Shown one piece after another: positions 1 to 8,893 of a stretch of 38,194 nt of DNA (the stretch's first letter is position 1; every line of letters begins with the position of its first letter). The DNA is from Tychonema litorale BBK16. GTDB lineage: Bacteria; Cyanobacteriota; Cyanobacteriia; Cyanobacteriales; Microcoleaceae. The position numbers and the translations under genes were made by a program. The notes under the pieces are model-generated. The model saw only the letters and a program-made list of their open reading frames with translations. It was not told the DNA's origin and did no database searches. The stretch lies in NCBI RefSeq assembly GCF_021648855.1, contig NZ_JAKJHX010000041.1, positions 1 to 38,194 of the forward strand. The letters run 5' to 3'.

Positions 1-66
1 GGCAGTGCCGTTTCCCTACCCAAAATAATATTGTAGGGAAACGGCACTGCCGTCTCCTAATTTCGG
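1..66. repeat. Nested palindromic dispersed repeat, cut by the left window edge
   Basis: Bases 1-19 (GGCAGTGCCGTTTCCCTAC) are the exact reverse complement of 33-51, separated by 13 AT-rich bases, and each arm contains its own inner palindrome (GGCAGTGCC). The right flank continues as CGTCTCCTAATTTCGG, matching other copies in this window (for example 27862-27958 and 28937-29040). The left flank is missing because the window starts inside the element. No gene is visible between it and the antitoxin at 187. Confidence 0.85.
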
Positions 67-186
67 CAACTAATCGGCAACTAATATGATGCTACCGGAT
101 TTGATATGAGCTAAGCACCTCAACAAGTCTTATATAATATTGATTGGGCCCGATCGCACTTTTGAACAAAATCAACCAAAAAAATC

Positions 187-462
187 ATGACTAAAACAGA
201 AATCTTAGCAGCACTCAAAAATCTGACACCAGAAGAACGCCTAGAAATCATCGAAACAGCTTCGCGGATGATGCGGGAAGAAATGGAAGAGAAGGTTCAG
301 CGCAAAGTTGAGAGAAAGCGGAGACTTCGAGCCGCAGCAGAAGCAGCAGTTAACGATTATATGCCAGGAGGTGCGCTGTATGACCTATGGTCGCCTGATA
401 GCGAACCATATTTTGAATCTGAGGAAGAACGCCTGGAAATCGGAGTAAAGGCTAATGCGTAG
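187..462 (+). CDS. Antitoxin-like protein paired with a MazF-type toxin
   Basis: A 91-residue, highly charged, mostly helical protein. It begins with a short segment (TPEERLEIIETA) resembling the N-termini of small cyanobacterial antitoxins, followed by a Glu/Lys/Arg-rich helix (about residues 28-52) and an acidic tail with PGGALYDLWSP. Its last 8 bases overlap the start of the MazF/PemK-like gene at 455, the usual antitoxin-first arrangement that implies translational coupling. By analogy it should bind and neutralise the downstream ribonuclease and may repress the operon; no DNA-binding fold is recognisable from the sequence alone. No strong Shine-Dalgarno is seen before the ATG. The role rests mainly on gene order, size and composition. 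Confidence 0.7.
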   Translation: MTKTEILAALKNLTPEERLEIIETASRMMREEMEEKVQRKVERKRRLRAAAEAAVNDYMPGGALYDLWSPDSEPYFESEEERLEIGVKANA

Positions 463-796
463 AGGTGAAATCTGGCTGGTGGCGCTTGAACCTACTGTCG
501 GCGCAGAAATCGGCAAAACTCGTCCGGTAGTAATTGTCAGTGATGAAACAGTTGGAATTTTGCTACTTGAAGTTATTGTTCCCATCACGGACTGGAAACA
601 GCGATACAGTGAGAGAAATTGGATGGTACAGGTCGAACCGACAACAGAAAATGGCTTGGCTAAAGTCTCCGCCGCCGACACTTTTCAAGTCCGTTCTGTC
701 TCACAACAAAGATTTGTCCGACAGATCGGAGTTGTCTCGGATACAATTATGGCAGAGATTTCCGAAGCATTGGAAATTGTTCTGGATCTCGATTGA
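455..796 (+). CDS. MazF/PemK-family toxin (mRNA endoribonuclease)
   Basis: A 113-residue protein with the family hallmarks: RGEIWLV at the N-terminus, a central GxEIGKTRPVVIVS strand-loop-strand, PIT near residue 46, and NGLAKVSAADTFQVRSVS toward the C-terminus. In MazF/PemK proteins the RGEIW, KxRP and C-terminal Q/R segments form the beta-barrel and RNA-cleaving surface; the product cuts single-stranded mRNA at short sequence motifs and halts translation. The length is normal for the family and the frame is intact. It overlaps the antitoxin by 8 bases. Family assignment is firm; the cleavage motif and the stress role cannot be read from sequence. Confidence 0.9.
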   Translation: MRRGEIWLVALEPTVGAEIGKTRPVVIVSDETVGILLLEVIVPITDWKQRYSERNWMVQVEPTTENGLAKVSAADTFQVRSVSQQRFVRQIGVVSDTIMAEISEALEIVLDLD

Positions 797-864
797 ATAA
801 CTAGCCAACAGTGTACAAATAGTGTTATTTATATATAGATAGATTGTCTGGCGCGATCGCTTAA

Positions 865-3800
865 ATGATTCCTATACAACTGACTCTCAAAAATTTTCTC
901 AGCTATCGCGAAGCTGCTTTAGACTTTCGCGGCTTGCACACTGCTTGCATTTGCGGGCCTAATGGTGCTGGCAAATCTTCGCTTTTAGAAGCCATAACTT
1001 GGGCAGTTTGGGGCTGTTGTCGCAGCGATTCGGAAGATGAGATTATCCATATGGGTGAAATTGATGTTCGTGTTGATTTCACTTTTGCGACGGGCGGCCA
1101 AATTTACCGGGTGATTCGCAATCGCCGTCGGGGACAATCGGGGAGTTTGGAATTTCAAGTAGCAACAAACCCCCCCTTCCCCCCCCTTAGTAAGGGGGGG
1201 CCTGAAGAAGTGAATTATTCCCTTGGTAAGGGAACGCAAGAAGAATTAACTTCTTCTCCCCCCCTTAGTAAGGGGGGGCTGGGGGGGGTGAATTTTCGGA
1301 CGCTGACTGACAAGGGTTTGAGAACTACTCAGCAAAAAATTCTCGAACATATTAAACTTGATTACGATACTTTCATCAACTCGGCGTATTTGCGGCAAGG
1401 GCGAGCTGATGAGTTTATGCTCAAAAAGCCGATCGAACGTAAGCAAGTTTTAGCCAATTTACTCAAGCTCGATCAATACGATACTTTATCTGAACAAGCA
1501 AAGGATCAGTCCAGAGAATTTAAAGCTCAAGTCGAAGTGCTCAAACATAGTTTACAAGCAACACAAGAGCAACTGCAACAAAAAGATGCGATCGCCACGG
1601 AGCAATCCCAATTGCAGCAAGCAACGACACAGCTTCAACAGCAACAGCAAATTGACACAGCACAGTTACAGCAACTGCAACTCCAGTACCAAAACCGCCA
1701 AACTTGGCAAACACTGCTCTCCAGTCACCAGCAGCAACATACCAACATTTCTCAAGAATGTCGCCGCTTGCAGCAAGAACTGATCGCAGCTAAACAGCAA
1801 CAAAATGACCTACAAGCTCTGCTAACACAAGAAAATGAAATAACAACAGGAATTACTTATTTCCATAACTTGCAAGCCACAGAAGAGACTCTGGCTGGAA
1901 AATTCAAAGCTCACCAACAAGCCCAAAATCAGCGACTGCAATTGCAAGAACAGCAGCGCCAAGAATTGAGTCTTTTACAAGGCAAAATTCAACAATTGCA
2001 AGCTCAATTAGATGTCTTAGAACAGGATGATAAAAATGTTTTACAAGTTCTGAAACAGCAGCCGGAGGTGGAAAAAGGGCTGGTACAATTGCAAGCAGTC
2101 CGATCGCAACTCAACCAACTAGAACAACTACAGTTACAGGTTTCGCCGCTACTCCAACAGCAGCAGCAGACTCAAACTAAGCTCGATCGCGCCCACGCAG
2201 GTTTAACCGCCCGTCTACAGGAAATTAACCGACAGTTAAAGGTTCAGCAACAACAGCGGGAACCCCAATTGCAGCAGGAAATCTCGGTCATTGCTAGTCA
2301 AATTTTGCAGTTGGAAAATAAGCGAGTTTACCAGCAGCGAGTCCGCGAAAAAGGCCAGGAAAGACATAACTTTCTCGAAAACCTGAAAACCAAAAGCCGC
2401 GACTATCAAACCAGACTGACTGAAATCGATCAAAAACTGCAACTGCTACGAAAGGATGAATCAGAAAAAAGTGTAGAAGAAGCTGTGAGACTGGAAAGTC
2501 AAGCCGTGAATTTTGCCGAAAATGAGCAGTCTAATTCCCATTTAACTGTGCGCGATGCCGATTTTGGGAATTGTCCTTTGTGCGATCGACCTTTAGACGA
2601 ACACTACTGGAATTTGGTAGTCAAAAAACATCACTCCCAACAGCAGGAAATTTGGAATCAATTGTGGGTTGTGCGCGAACAGTTGGCCGTCTCCGAACGC
2701 GAAATACAGGTTCTCAGACACGAATTCCGCCAACTAGAAGCAGAATTAACCCCCTACGAAGAATTGCGAGAGCGGCGCAGCCATTTGCAGGCTCAGTTGG
2801 ATGCCCTAGGCAAAGATGAAAACCGCTTGCAAAGTATGCGAAAAGATGCTGCGGAAATAGAGCGTTCTCTCCGTACTGGAGATTACGCATCCGATGAGTA
2901 TGCCCAACTCCAGGAAATCGAACTGCAATTGCAAAAACTCAATTATAGCGATCGCAATTACTCGCTAGTGCGGGGCGAAGAAAAGCGTTTGCGGTGGGTG
3001 GAAATTCAGCAATCCAAAATCAAAGATGCTCAACAGAAACTCAATATAAATAGCGTCCGTCGTCCCGAATTGCAAAATCAATTAGTTACATTTCAGCAAC
3101 AGTTAGAACAGCAGAAAAATAGTTCAGAGATACAGCAGCAAATTCTGTCTTTAGATAGATACATTGGCGAAGTTGGCTACAATTTAGAACAACACGAACA
3201 CGTCCGTAGCGAAATGCGCCGATCGCAATTTTGGATTGCTAGGGCCGAAAAACTGCGATCGGCAACTCAGCAGCACCCGCAAGTACAGCAGCGAGTCAAT
3301 GAAATAGCCAGTTCGATTGCTGTACGCGATCGAGATTTGCAAGCTGTCAGCGCTCAACTTTCCGCCATGAGTAAGCAGTTGCAGGAAAACCCCGATCCCA
3401 CGGCGCGCATAAGTGCGATCGAACAACAAATCAGCCGCCGTCGCCAACAGCTAGACCAACATTTGGGAAGTCTCGGAAGACTCGAACAACAACAGCAAAA
3501 TCTGGAAGCTTTGGAATTTCAATTAGTAGCTCAAAAAGAGCAAATGCAAGTTGCAAAACGTCAGCAGCGAGTTTATCAAGAGCTGGGTCAAGCCTTTGGC
3601 AAAAACGGTATTCAAGCTTTAATGATTGAAAATGTTTTGCCTCAACTCGAAGCCGAAACTAATCATATTTTATCGAGATTGAGCGCCAATCAATTGCACG
3701 TTCAATTTATCACTCAGCGGGCTGCTGCTTCAAAAAAAGCCACTAAATTGATTGACACTTTAGATATCTTAATCGCAGATGCCCGTGGTACTCGTGCCTA

Positions 3801-4095
3801 CGAAACTTACTCCGGTGGCGAGGCTTTTCGGATTAATTTTGCGATTCGGTTGGCATTAGCGAGACTCCTGTCCCAACGGGCAGGGACGGCTTTGCAAATG
3901 TTGATTATTGACGAGGGATTCGGGACTCAGGATGCGGAAGGATGCGATCGCCTGATTGCAGCAATTAATGCGATCGCCTCTGATTTCGCCTGCATTCTAA
4001 CTGTCACCCATATGCCACATCTCAAAGAAGCTTTTCAAGCCAGAATAGAAGTGAATAAAACTGCTCGCGGTTCTTGTATTAGTTTGTCGGTTTAG
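865..4095 (+). CDS. sbcC: SbcC-like SMC-family exonuclease ATPase subunit
   Basis: A 1076-residue Rad50/SbcC-type protein. Visible in order: Walker A GPNGAGKS (31-38); a conserved FINSAYLRQGRADEF Q-loop region; very long Gln/Leu/Glu-rich coiled coils (about 200-565 and 590-940); a zinc hook CPLC (570-573) at the coiled-coil tip; ABC signature YSGGE (982-986); and Walker B LIIDEGFG (D1016, E1017). With the SbcD nuclease, SbcC opens DNA hairpins and processes ends during repair and replication; SbcD is not in this window. The frame is intact from ATG to TAG. The oddity is a palindromic repeat inserted in frame at about residues 101-142 (see separate entry), lying between strands of the N-terminal ATPase lobe where homologues have a short hairpin. 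Confidence 0.93.
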   Translation: MIPIQLTLKNFLSYREAALDFRGLHTACICGPNGAGKSSLLEAITWAVWGCCRSDSEDEIIHMGEIDVRVDFTFATGGQIYRVIRNRRRGQSGSLEFQVATNPPFPPLSKGGPEEVNYSLGKGTQEELTSSPPLSKGGLGGVNFRTLTDKGLRTTQQKILEHIKLDYDTFINSAYLRQGRADEFMLKKPIERKQVLANLLKLDQYDTLSEQAKDQSREFKAQVEVLKHSLQATQEQLQQKDAIATEQSQLQQATTQLQQQQQIDTAQLQQLQLQYQNRQTWQTLLSSHQQQHTNISQECRRLQQELIAAKQQQNDLQALLTQENEITTGITYFHNLQATEETLAGKFKAHQQAQNQRLQLQEQQRQELSLLQGKIQQLQAQLDVLEQDDKNVLQVLKQQPEVEKGLVQLQAVRSQLNQLEQLQLQVSPLLQQQQQTQTKLDRAHAGLTARLQEINRQLKVQQQQREPQLQQEISVIASQILQLENKRVYQQRVREKGQERHNFLENLKTKSRDYQTRLTEIDQKLQLLRKDESEKSVEEAVRLESQAVNFAENEQSNSHLTVRDADFGNCPLCDRPLDEHYWNLVVKKHHSQQQEIWNQLWVVREQLAVSEREIQVLRHEFRQLEAELTPYEELRERRSHLQAQLDALGKDENRLQSMRKDAAEIERSLRTGDYASDEYAQLQEIELQLQKLNYSDRNYSLVRGEEKRLRWVEIQQSKIKDAQQKLNINSVRRPELQNQLVTFQQQLEQQKNSSEIQQQILSLDRYIGEVGYNLEQHEHVRSEMRRSQFWIARAEKLRSATQQHPQVQQRVNEIASSIAVRDRDLQAVSAQLSAMSKQLQENPDPTARISAIEQQISRRRQQLDQHLGSLGRLEQQQQNLEALEFQLVAQKEQMQVAKRQQRVYQELGQAFGKNGIQALMIENVLPQLEAETNHILSRLSANQLHVQFITQRAAASKKATKLIDTLDILIADARGTRAYETYSGGEAFRINFAIRLALARLLSQRAGTALQMLIIDEGFGTQDAEGCDRLIAAINAIASDFACILTVTHMPHLKEAFQARIEVNKTARGSCISLSV
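1168..1290. repeat. In-frame C/G-run palindromic repeats inside sbcC
   Basis: Two near-identical palindromes, runs of C, then TTAGTAA, then runs of G, lie at about 1179-1200 and 1258-1278. In the sbcC frame both translate as PPLSKGG. The roughly 120-base segment preserves the reading frame and falls between the strand ending EFQVAT and the conserved TLTDKG..TTQ segment of SbcC. Such runs read in several frames without stops, as do known protein-coding palindromic elements in Rickettsia. Insertion is inferred from the family alignment as remembered, not computed. Confidence 0.8.
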
Positions 4096-4104
4096 TTAAC
4101 GAAT

Positions 4105-4192
4105 AACGAACCACGAAGAGGCAAAGAGCACGAAGAAAGAAAGCATCTTCTTCTTTTCTTCCTTCGCGTCCTTAGTGTCTTCGCGGTTCGTT
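4105..4192. repeat. Long imperfect inverted repeat downstream of sbcC
   Basis: The outer arms AACGAACC (4105-4112) and GGTTCGTT (4185-4192) are perfect complements. Inside them ACGAAGA/TCTTCG and a GAAGAAAGAAAG/CTTTTCTTCCTTC purine-pyrimidine stem continue the pairing. The motif (CGAAGNNNNNAAGNNCNCGAAG type) resembles a repeat common between genes in cyanobacterial genomes. It starts 10 bases after the sbcC stop, so it may end or protect that transcript; there is no U-tract, so it is not a textbook terminator. Confidence 0.65.
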
Positions 4193-4334
4193 TAATCTTA
4201 CTCCCCAGTCGGGGATTTGGATATTCTGTCGATCGGCTATCAAATTATGCTAAAAAAATATAGGGGGAATTCTGTGACTATTTGTACACCAGGGCAGTCA
4301 TCGGAATTCTGGATTGAAATTTCGCGAAGCAATT

Positions 4335-6206
4335 ATGTTAAAAAAATTACCTTTGCCCTGGTCTCGCTACATTCCAGCGAGTTTGACGCTGGCTTTGGGC
4401 ATAGGATTGTCCGCACTGGCATTCGTCGTTGTGTGGAACTGGGAAAACGGGCGCTTGGACTATCAAACACACCGTAGTATTGACGATATCTCGATCGCCC
4501 TCGAACGCCAAATCAACTCCGATTTAGACGCAGTGCTCGCCCTCAGCGACTACATGAAAGCATTCCGCACAGTCGATAAATCCTCTTTTGCACGATTTGT
4601 AGGCCGTCCCCTATCCGTTCATCCCAGTCTGCAAATCCTGGCTTGGGTACCCCGTGTCCCTAATCGCGATCGGGCAAACTACGAAACCCAAAACAAAACC
4701 CCAAACAATCCCAACTTCCAGATTACAGAACCATATGCCGAAGGACAACTCGTTCGGGCCGGTCAACGTACCGAATATTTTCCTGGTTTGTACGTCGAAC
4801 CCTCACCCAAAAACCAGACAGTTTTGGGCTTTGACTTCGCCTCCCGCCCAGAAATCCGCGCAGCACTCGAACAGGGGCGGGATACTGGAGAAATGGTTGT
4901 CACCAGCCAGATTGGTTTAATAGAAACTAATTCCTCAGAACTAGATCTTTTGGCCATAGTCCCAATTTATACAAATAGCGCCAAACCAACTACCGTCGAA
5001 TCCCGTCGCGAATTGCTACAAGGATTTGTTCTGGGAGTATTTCGAGGCAAAGATATTTTCCAAACCTCTTTAAAAGGACGCAACACCGACTATCTAAATA
5101 TTTATCTTTCTAGCGATACTCCAGACAAACAAGAAGCATCTCCGCTTTCGTCACACACCCGCGACCCCGTTGTCAAAGATACGGCAGCCAAAGAACAAAT
5201 TAACCAATTTTCAGTGCTTTTTAAATCCGACAGCCAACAAGTCTTTCCAGCACCTGCCGATGTGAAAGAGGAAGTAAAATCAAATTGTCCAATTCTCCAA
5301 AATCCGGGCCCGGATTATACAGCTTGTAGAAGACTTCTCAAAATTAGCGATCGCCAGTGGTCACTCTACGTCTCAGCAACGAGGGAAATTCGCAAAAATC
5401 GTAAACATTGGCGTTCTTGGGGAACTCTCACGATGGGGATGCTATGGACTCTAATTCCGGTCACTTATATGCTGACAGCCTTGAGTCGCACCGCCCAAAT
5501 CGAAAAACTAGCCCAAGAAAGAGCTCGTCAAGCTTCCCAGTTGCAGGATGCTTACCAACAGTTGGAAGCCGAACAAACGAAGTCCGATCAACTATTGCTA
5601 AACGTGTTACCAGCAGCCATTGTCTTGCGTTTGAAGCGCAACGAAAAAAATATTGCCGAAAGTTTTGGGGAAGTAACTGTGATGTTTGCCGATATTGTCG
5701 GGTTTACAGAACTTTCATCCAGAATTTCAGCTACTGCGGTGGTGGAAGTGCTCAATGATATTTTTTCAGCGTTTGACCATTTAGCCGATCGCCACGGTTT
5801 AGAAAAAATTAAAACTATTGGTGATGCTTACATGGTAGTCGGCGGTTTACCTACGGCCCGACCAGATCATGCCGAGGCGATCGCAGAAATGGCGATCGAT
5901 ATGCTACAAGAAATTCGGCGCCTCAGTTTAGATCATTCGGAACCTTTCAGCATTCGGATCGGCATTCACACAGGGCCTGTAGTAGCCGGAGTCATCGGCC
6001 TAAAAAAGTTTATTTACGACCTTTGGGGCGACACTGTAAATATTGCTTCACGCATGGAATCTCACGGGATTACTGGCTGCATTCAAGTCACCGCAGAAAC
6101 CTATGAAATCTTAAAGGATAAGTACACTTTTCAGAAGCGTGGCGCTACTCAAATTAAAGGAAAAGGCTACATGATTACTTATTTACTAACTGGGCCGAAA
6201 GAATAG
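4335..6206 (+). CDS. Membrane-bound class III adenylate cyclase with CHASE sensor domain
   Basis: Makes cAMP from ATP in response to a signal sensed outside the membrane. From the ATG at 4335 the protein has 623 residues: a membrane helix (about 15-35), an extracytoplasmic CHASE-type region (about 65-255, including FVGRP and ILAWVPRV), a second helix (about 364-384), a coiled-coil linker rich in Gln/Glu, then a guanylate/adenylate cyclase domain (about 440-620). Metal-binding aspartates are D453 (FADIVGF) and D497 (GDAYM). The Lys before TIGDAY (K493) and D562 (YDLWGD) are the adenine-specific pair, and N569/R573 are the transition-state residues, so it should be an active adenylate rather than guanylate cyclase. 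An in-frame TTG at 4314 would add seven residues; ATG is preferred because it begins just before the charged-hydrophobic membrane signal. The ligand is unknown. Confidence 0.9.
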   Translation: MLKKLPLPWSRYIPASLTLALGIGLSALAFVVVWNWENGRLDYQTHRSIDDISIALERQINSDLDAVLALSDYMKAFRTVDKSSFARFVGRPLSVHPSLQILAWVPRVPNRDRANYETQNKTPNNPNFQITEPYAEGQLVRAGQRTEYFPGLYVEPSPKNQTVLGFDFASRPEIRAALEQGRDTGEMVVTSQIGLIETNSSELDLLAIVPIYTNSAKPTTVESRRELLQGFVLGVFRGKDIFQTSLKGRNTDYLNIYLSSDTPDKQEASPLSSHTRDPVVKDTAAKEQINQFSVLFKSDSQQVFPAPADVKEEVKSNCPILQNPGPDYTACRRLLKISDRQWSLYVSATREIRKNRKHWRSWGTLTMGMLWTLIPVTYMLTALSRTAQIEKLAQERARQASQLQDAYQQLEAEQTKSDQLLLNVLPAAIVLRLKRNEKNIAESFGEVTVMFADIVGFTELSSRISATAVVEVLNDIFSAFDHLADRHGLEKIKTIGDAYMVVGGLPTARPDHAEAIAEMAIDMLQEIRRLSLDHSEPFSIRIGIHTGPVVAGVIGLKKFIYDLWGDTVNIASRMESHGITGCIQVTAETYEILKDKYTFQKRGATQIKGKGYMITYLLTGPKE

Positions 6207-6210
6207 TTAT

Positions 6211-6295
6211 GGGAATTGGGAATTGGGAATTGGGAATTGGGCATTGGGGATTGGGCATTGGGCATTGGGCATTGGGAATTGGGCATTGGGCATTG
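6211..6295. repeat. 7-bp tandem repeat (GGGAATT/GGGCATT)
   Basis: About twelve copies of a heptamer run without interruption: four GGGAATT, then mostly GGGCATT with one GGGGATT. The array starts 4 bases after the cyclase stop and ends shortly before the convergent YebC gene. Translated it gives a meaningless GIGHW-type polypeptide, so it is not coding. It belongs to the short tandemly repeated heptamer class typical of filamentous cyanobacteria. Confidence 0.9.
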
Positions 6296-6309
6296 TTAAC
6301 AGTCAACCA

Positions 6310-7083
6310 TCAACAAACTAACAACATCAATTCTTCCGCCATTTCAAAATTAGCCGTCACACTTTGTACATCATCCAAATCTTCCAGTGCATCCATCAAC
6401 TTCAACAACGATCGAGCTTTTTCAGGATTATCCATTTCCACTGTCACACTGGGAATCCAGCGAGTTTCCGACTGCAAAACTTGAAAATCTTTCTGCTTCA
6501 AAACATTAGAAAGATTTTCCAAATTAGCCACAGTTGTAAACACCTCTGCACCCTCATCATTCTCCTCATCTTCATCAATTGAAATCAACTCATAGGATTC
6601 AGCTTCTGCCTCCAAAGATGCTTCAAACAATTTTTCCTCGTCAATAGAACCGCGTACTGTACAAACCCCTTTCTCGTCAAACATCCAGCCCACACAGCCC
6701 ATTTCACCGAGGTTTCCACCATTTTTCCTAAAAGCTTCCCGCAAGTCCGCCGCCGTGCGATTGCGATTGTCTGTCAGTGCTTCAATCAGAATAGCAACAC
6801 CGCCGATTCCGTAACCTTCATAGCGAATCGCTTCTAATTCCGAACCTCCCCCGGATAAACCAGCACCTTTTGCGATCGCCCTTTCGATATTTTCATTAGG
6901 AATATCCGCCGCCTTGGCTTTTTCAATCGCCGTTCGCAGTTGAAAATTACCAGCCGGATCGGGTACTCCGCTGCGGGCTGCGACAATGATTTCGCGAGAT
7001 ATCCTAGCAAAAACTTTGCCTTTAGCGGAATCAACTCTAGCTTTTTGGCGTTTAATAGTCGCCCACTTACTGTGTCCAGACAT
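6310..7083 (-). CDS. YebC/PmpR-family (TACO1-like) regulatory protein
   Basis: A 257-residue protein, normal length for the family. The N-terminus [14 protein letters not shown] is the family signature, followed by [12 protein letters not shown] and the PNENIERAI motif. YebC proteins are cytosolic; they were described as transcriptional regulators and more recently as factors that help translating ribosomes past proline stretches (family knowledge). The ATG at 7083 is fixed by the conserved MSGHSKW start. It lies 50 bases downstream of the histidine phosphatase on the same strand, so the two may be co-transcribed. The C-terminal codons run into sequence near a 7-bp repeat array, so the last few residues (ELMLLVC) may not be ancestral. 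Confidence 0.93.
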   Translation of the reverse strand: MSGHSKWATIKRQKARVDSAKGKVFARISREIIVAARSGVPDPAGNFQLRTAIEKAKAADIPNENIERAIAKGAGLSGGGSELEAIRYEGYGIGGVAILIEALTDNRNRTAADLREAFRKNGGNLGEMGCVGWMFDEKGVCTVRGSIDEEKLFEASLEAEAESYELISIDEDEENDEGAEVFTTVANLENLSNVLKQKDFQVLQSETRWIPSVTVEMDNPEKARSLLKLMDALEDLDDVQSVTANFEMAEELMLLVC

Positions 7084-7133
7084 ACCGATTTGTGATTGAT
7101 ATTTTTCAGTGAATTTGAGGACAAATTTAAATT

Positions 7134-7772
7134 TTAATTAAACCGGACAAGGGTTTCAGTGTCCGTGAGGTGGGAAGTATCGCCATTAAGTGCGATCGAC
7201 CATTCGCCATCATCCCGCACCACTTTCACCAAACAGCACAGAGAAGCCTTAATTTCCGTTTCCACACCGCCAGCCAGCCCGATCGCAGTCCCTAAAACCG
7301 ACGCACCATGACCCACTAACAGTATATCTTCAGGAAACTCAGCGGCAAGACGTTTAGCAGTTTCCCCAGCCCTTTTGAGACAAGCTTCCCCAGTTTCGGG
7401 ATAATTAGCAATGCCACCTTTATAGGAAGCATCAATCCGAGGGAAACGCTGACACAAAGCCTCAATAGACTCAGTTTCTGGCATTTCCGTCATCCATTCA
7501 GGATTCAGCCATTCGCACAATCCCCACTCTAGTTTCAGCGGCAAATCCAGGGCTTCGGCTGCGTAGTTTGCCGTTTGGACAGTTCGCAGAAAAGGAGATG
7601 CAAAAATGTGAGAAATTGCTTCACCTTTGAGGCGCTGGGCTAATTGTTTTGCTTGAACGTGTCCGTCTTCGGAAAGGTGCGGATCGTACCGATGTTCTGC
7701 GGTGAGAAACCAATCAGGGTTAACGAAGTCGATGCGGTTTCCGTGTCGTGCGATCCAGACTGTTTGTGACAT
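7134..7772 (-). CDS. Histidine phosphatase (phosphoglycerate mutase-like) family protein
   Basis: A 212-residue branch-1 histidine phosphatase. The catalytic motif is ARHGNR (R9-H10-G11) with H10 as the phosphorylated residue; the conserved FASPFLRTVQTA segment supplies the second arginine, an acidic ECW/EWL region supplies the proton donor, and LLVGHGA the second histidine. The family includes phosphoglycerate mutases and diverse phosphatases; the sequence lacks features that would mark it as a glycolytic mutase, so the substrate is unknown. It precedes yebC by 50 bases on the same strand. Confidence 0.85.
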   Translation of the reverse strand: MSQTVWIARHGNRIDFVNPDWFLTAEHRYDPHLSEDGHVQAKQLAQRLKGEAISHIFASPFLRTVQTANYAAEALDLPLKLEWGLCEWLNPEWMTEMPETESIEALCQRFPRIDASYKGGIANYPETGEACLKRAGETAKRLAAEFPEDILLVGHGASVLGTAIGLAGGVETEIKASLCCLVKVVRDDGEWSIALNGDTSHLTDTETLVRFN

Positions 7773-7916
7773 GAGTTGGTTTGGGTTTGGCTTTGGCTTC
7801 TAAGTGTAAGATTATAGCAGAAGGAAGAAAGATGAAGGATGAAAAACAGATGGAAGATGAGCTTCGGTTTGAATATGATTTGAGGAGTTTACGTGTCAGA
7901 TACGCATCATAACCAA

Positions 7917-7981
7917 AGAAACCGGGTTTTTTGCGATTTGTTCGAGTTGCAACGAAGTATTCTCGCAAAAACCCGGTTTCT
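7917..7981. repeat. Inverted repeat AGAAACCGGGTTTTT, copy 1
   Basis: Arms 7917-7936 (AGAAACCGGGTTTTTTGCGA) and 7963-7981 (TCGCAAAAACCCGGTTTCT) are near-perfect complements, around a 26-base spacer. It lies 17 bases beyond the stop of the methyltransferase gene (transcribed leftward), where a hairpin with a T-tract could end transcription. A second copy is at 21852-21918, again at gene 3' ends. Confidence 0.85.
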
Positions 7982-7998
7982 GACCACATCCAGGACTA

Positions 7999-8682
7999 TT
8001 ATACAGGCCATACTCGCAACAATTGGTCTCCTCCCTTTTGAAATTCATAGGATACATCCTGAACTTCTACTTTATATCCTTGCCCTTTTAACTCTGTGAT
8101 GATTGGCGCTAGTAAATGAGAAGGTTCTCCAGAAACTTTCACAAGCGGAAAAATTCGCACTTCTGTCGCAGTCCGACACATTTCTCGAATCGATTCCAGA
8201 TGAAATGCCTCGGTAAAAAGGTCGGAATAGGTAAACAAAAAATGACTGCACAATGTTAAATCAAACTGGCAATTCTCGAAAGGCAATATCGGTAATTCAC
8301 CAGTTATATAACGACTTTCCTGAATCCCTTGTGGCAAATCTTCCAGGAATTGCTGCATTGCCAACCTTCGTACTTCGCCCAATTTTGTTGGTGACTCAAT
8401 ATTTGTCCAAAAGTAGTCGTCTACATTTGCTCTGACTCCATCAATCACCGTTTGATATGTTTCTTGGATTCGTGTTGCAATTTCCTCAGCAGAAAACTGA
8501 TAAACTGGATCGCAGGAAGTCACTTTGTTTCCTTGGCGAGTCATTTCCGCATTGAAGCTGGCCGGCCCTCCCGCACAATCAAGTATTGCTAATTTGCGAT
8601 CGGCCGATGTCAGGTGGAACATTCCGATGTATTCGTCCAAGCAGCGACCCCAAGGAATCACTTTGTCAAGCTTAAGTCCCAC
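7999..8682 (-). CDS. Class I SAM-dependent methyltransferase-like protein
   Basis: A 227-residue protein with a Rossmann-type SAM-binding start: LAILDCAGGPASFNAEM (about residues 31-47) fits motif I (hhDxGGGxG-like, here DCAGGPAS), followed by VTSCDP for the acidic ribose-binding strand end. A later FDLTLCSHFLFTYSD segment corresponds to motif IV. The fold assignment is good, but substrate and pathway are unknown; similar short proteins are widespread in cyanobacteria. It is separated from the phosphatase gene by about 225 bases carrying an inverted repeat, so it is probably its own transcription unit. Confidence 0.75.
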   Translation of the reverse strand: MGLKLDKVIPWGRCLDEYIGMFHLTSADRKLAILDCAGGPASFNAEMTRQGNKVTSCDPVYQFSAEEIATRIQETYQTVIDGVRANVDDYFWTNIESPTKLGEVRRLAMQQFLEDLPQGIQESRYITGELPILPFENCQFDLTLCSHFLFTYSDLFTEAFHLESIREMCRTATEVRIFPLVKVSGEPSHLLAPIITELKGQGYKVEVQDVSYEFQKGGDQLLRVWPV

Positions 8683-8753
8683 GTATTTTTGACTCGCAAT
8701 TAAGAGTAGTTGATCTGGATTTTACACCAAAGTGAGGCTAGACTGGATATTAG

Positions 8754-8788
8754 TGGATTTTGGATTTTAGATTTTGGATTTTAGATTT
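8754..8788. repeat. Short tandem repeat (TGGATTTTAGATT-like)
   Basis: The sequence reads TGGATTTTGGATTTTAGATTTTGGATTTTAGATT, a run of 7-bp TGGATTT/TAGATTT units. It sits between the divergent methyltransferase and polysaccharide-export genes. It belongs to the same heptamer-type class as the arrays at 6211 and 22406. Confidence 0.7.
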
Positions 8789-8893
8789 ACTCCACAGATG
8801 AATGTGGATCTTGAAATTTGGTCTAAAATTATAAACTAAAATTAATTAACCAAATTGCGATCGCCCATTGGCCAACCGTAACCAGAAAAAAAT

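Noticed and set aside
1168..1290. Possible sequencing error or frameshift from the long C and G runs in sbcC
   Set aside because: The frame remains open and the protein has intact motifs on both sides, so the runs are consistent with an in-frame repeat. An error in run length cannot be excluded, but it would need to be a multiple of three.
4217..4477. Open frame overlapping the start of the adenylate cyclase
   Set aside because: It lies in another frame over the cyclase start, has no domain, and is explained by the conserved cyclase frame.
6209..6484. Open frame beginning in the GGGAATT array
   Set aside because: The first third is a translated heptamer repeat ([12 protein letters not shown]...) and the rest is antisense to yebC.
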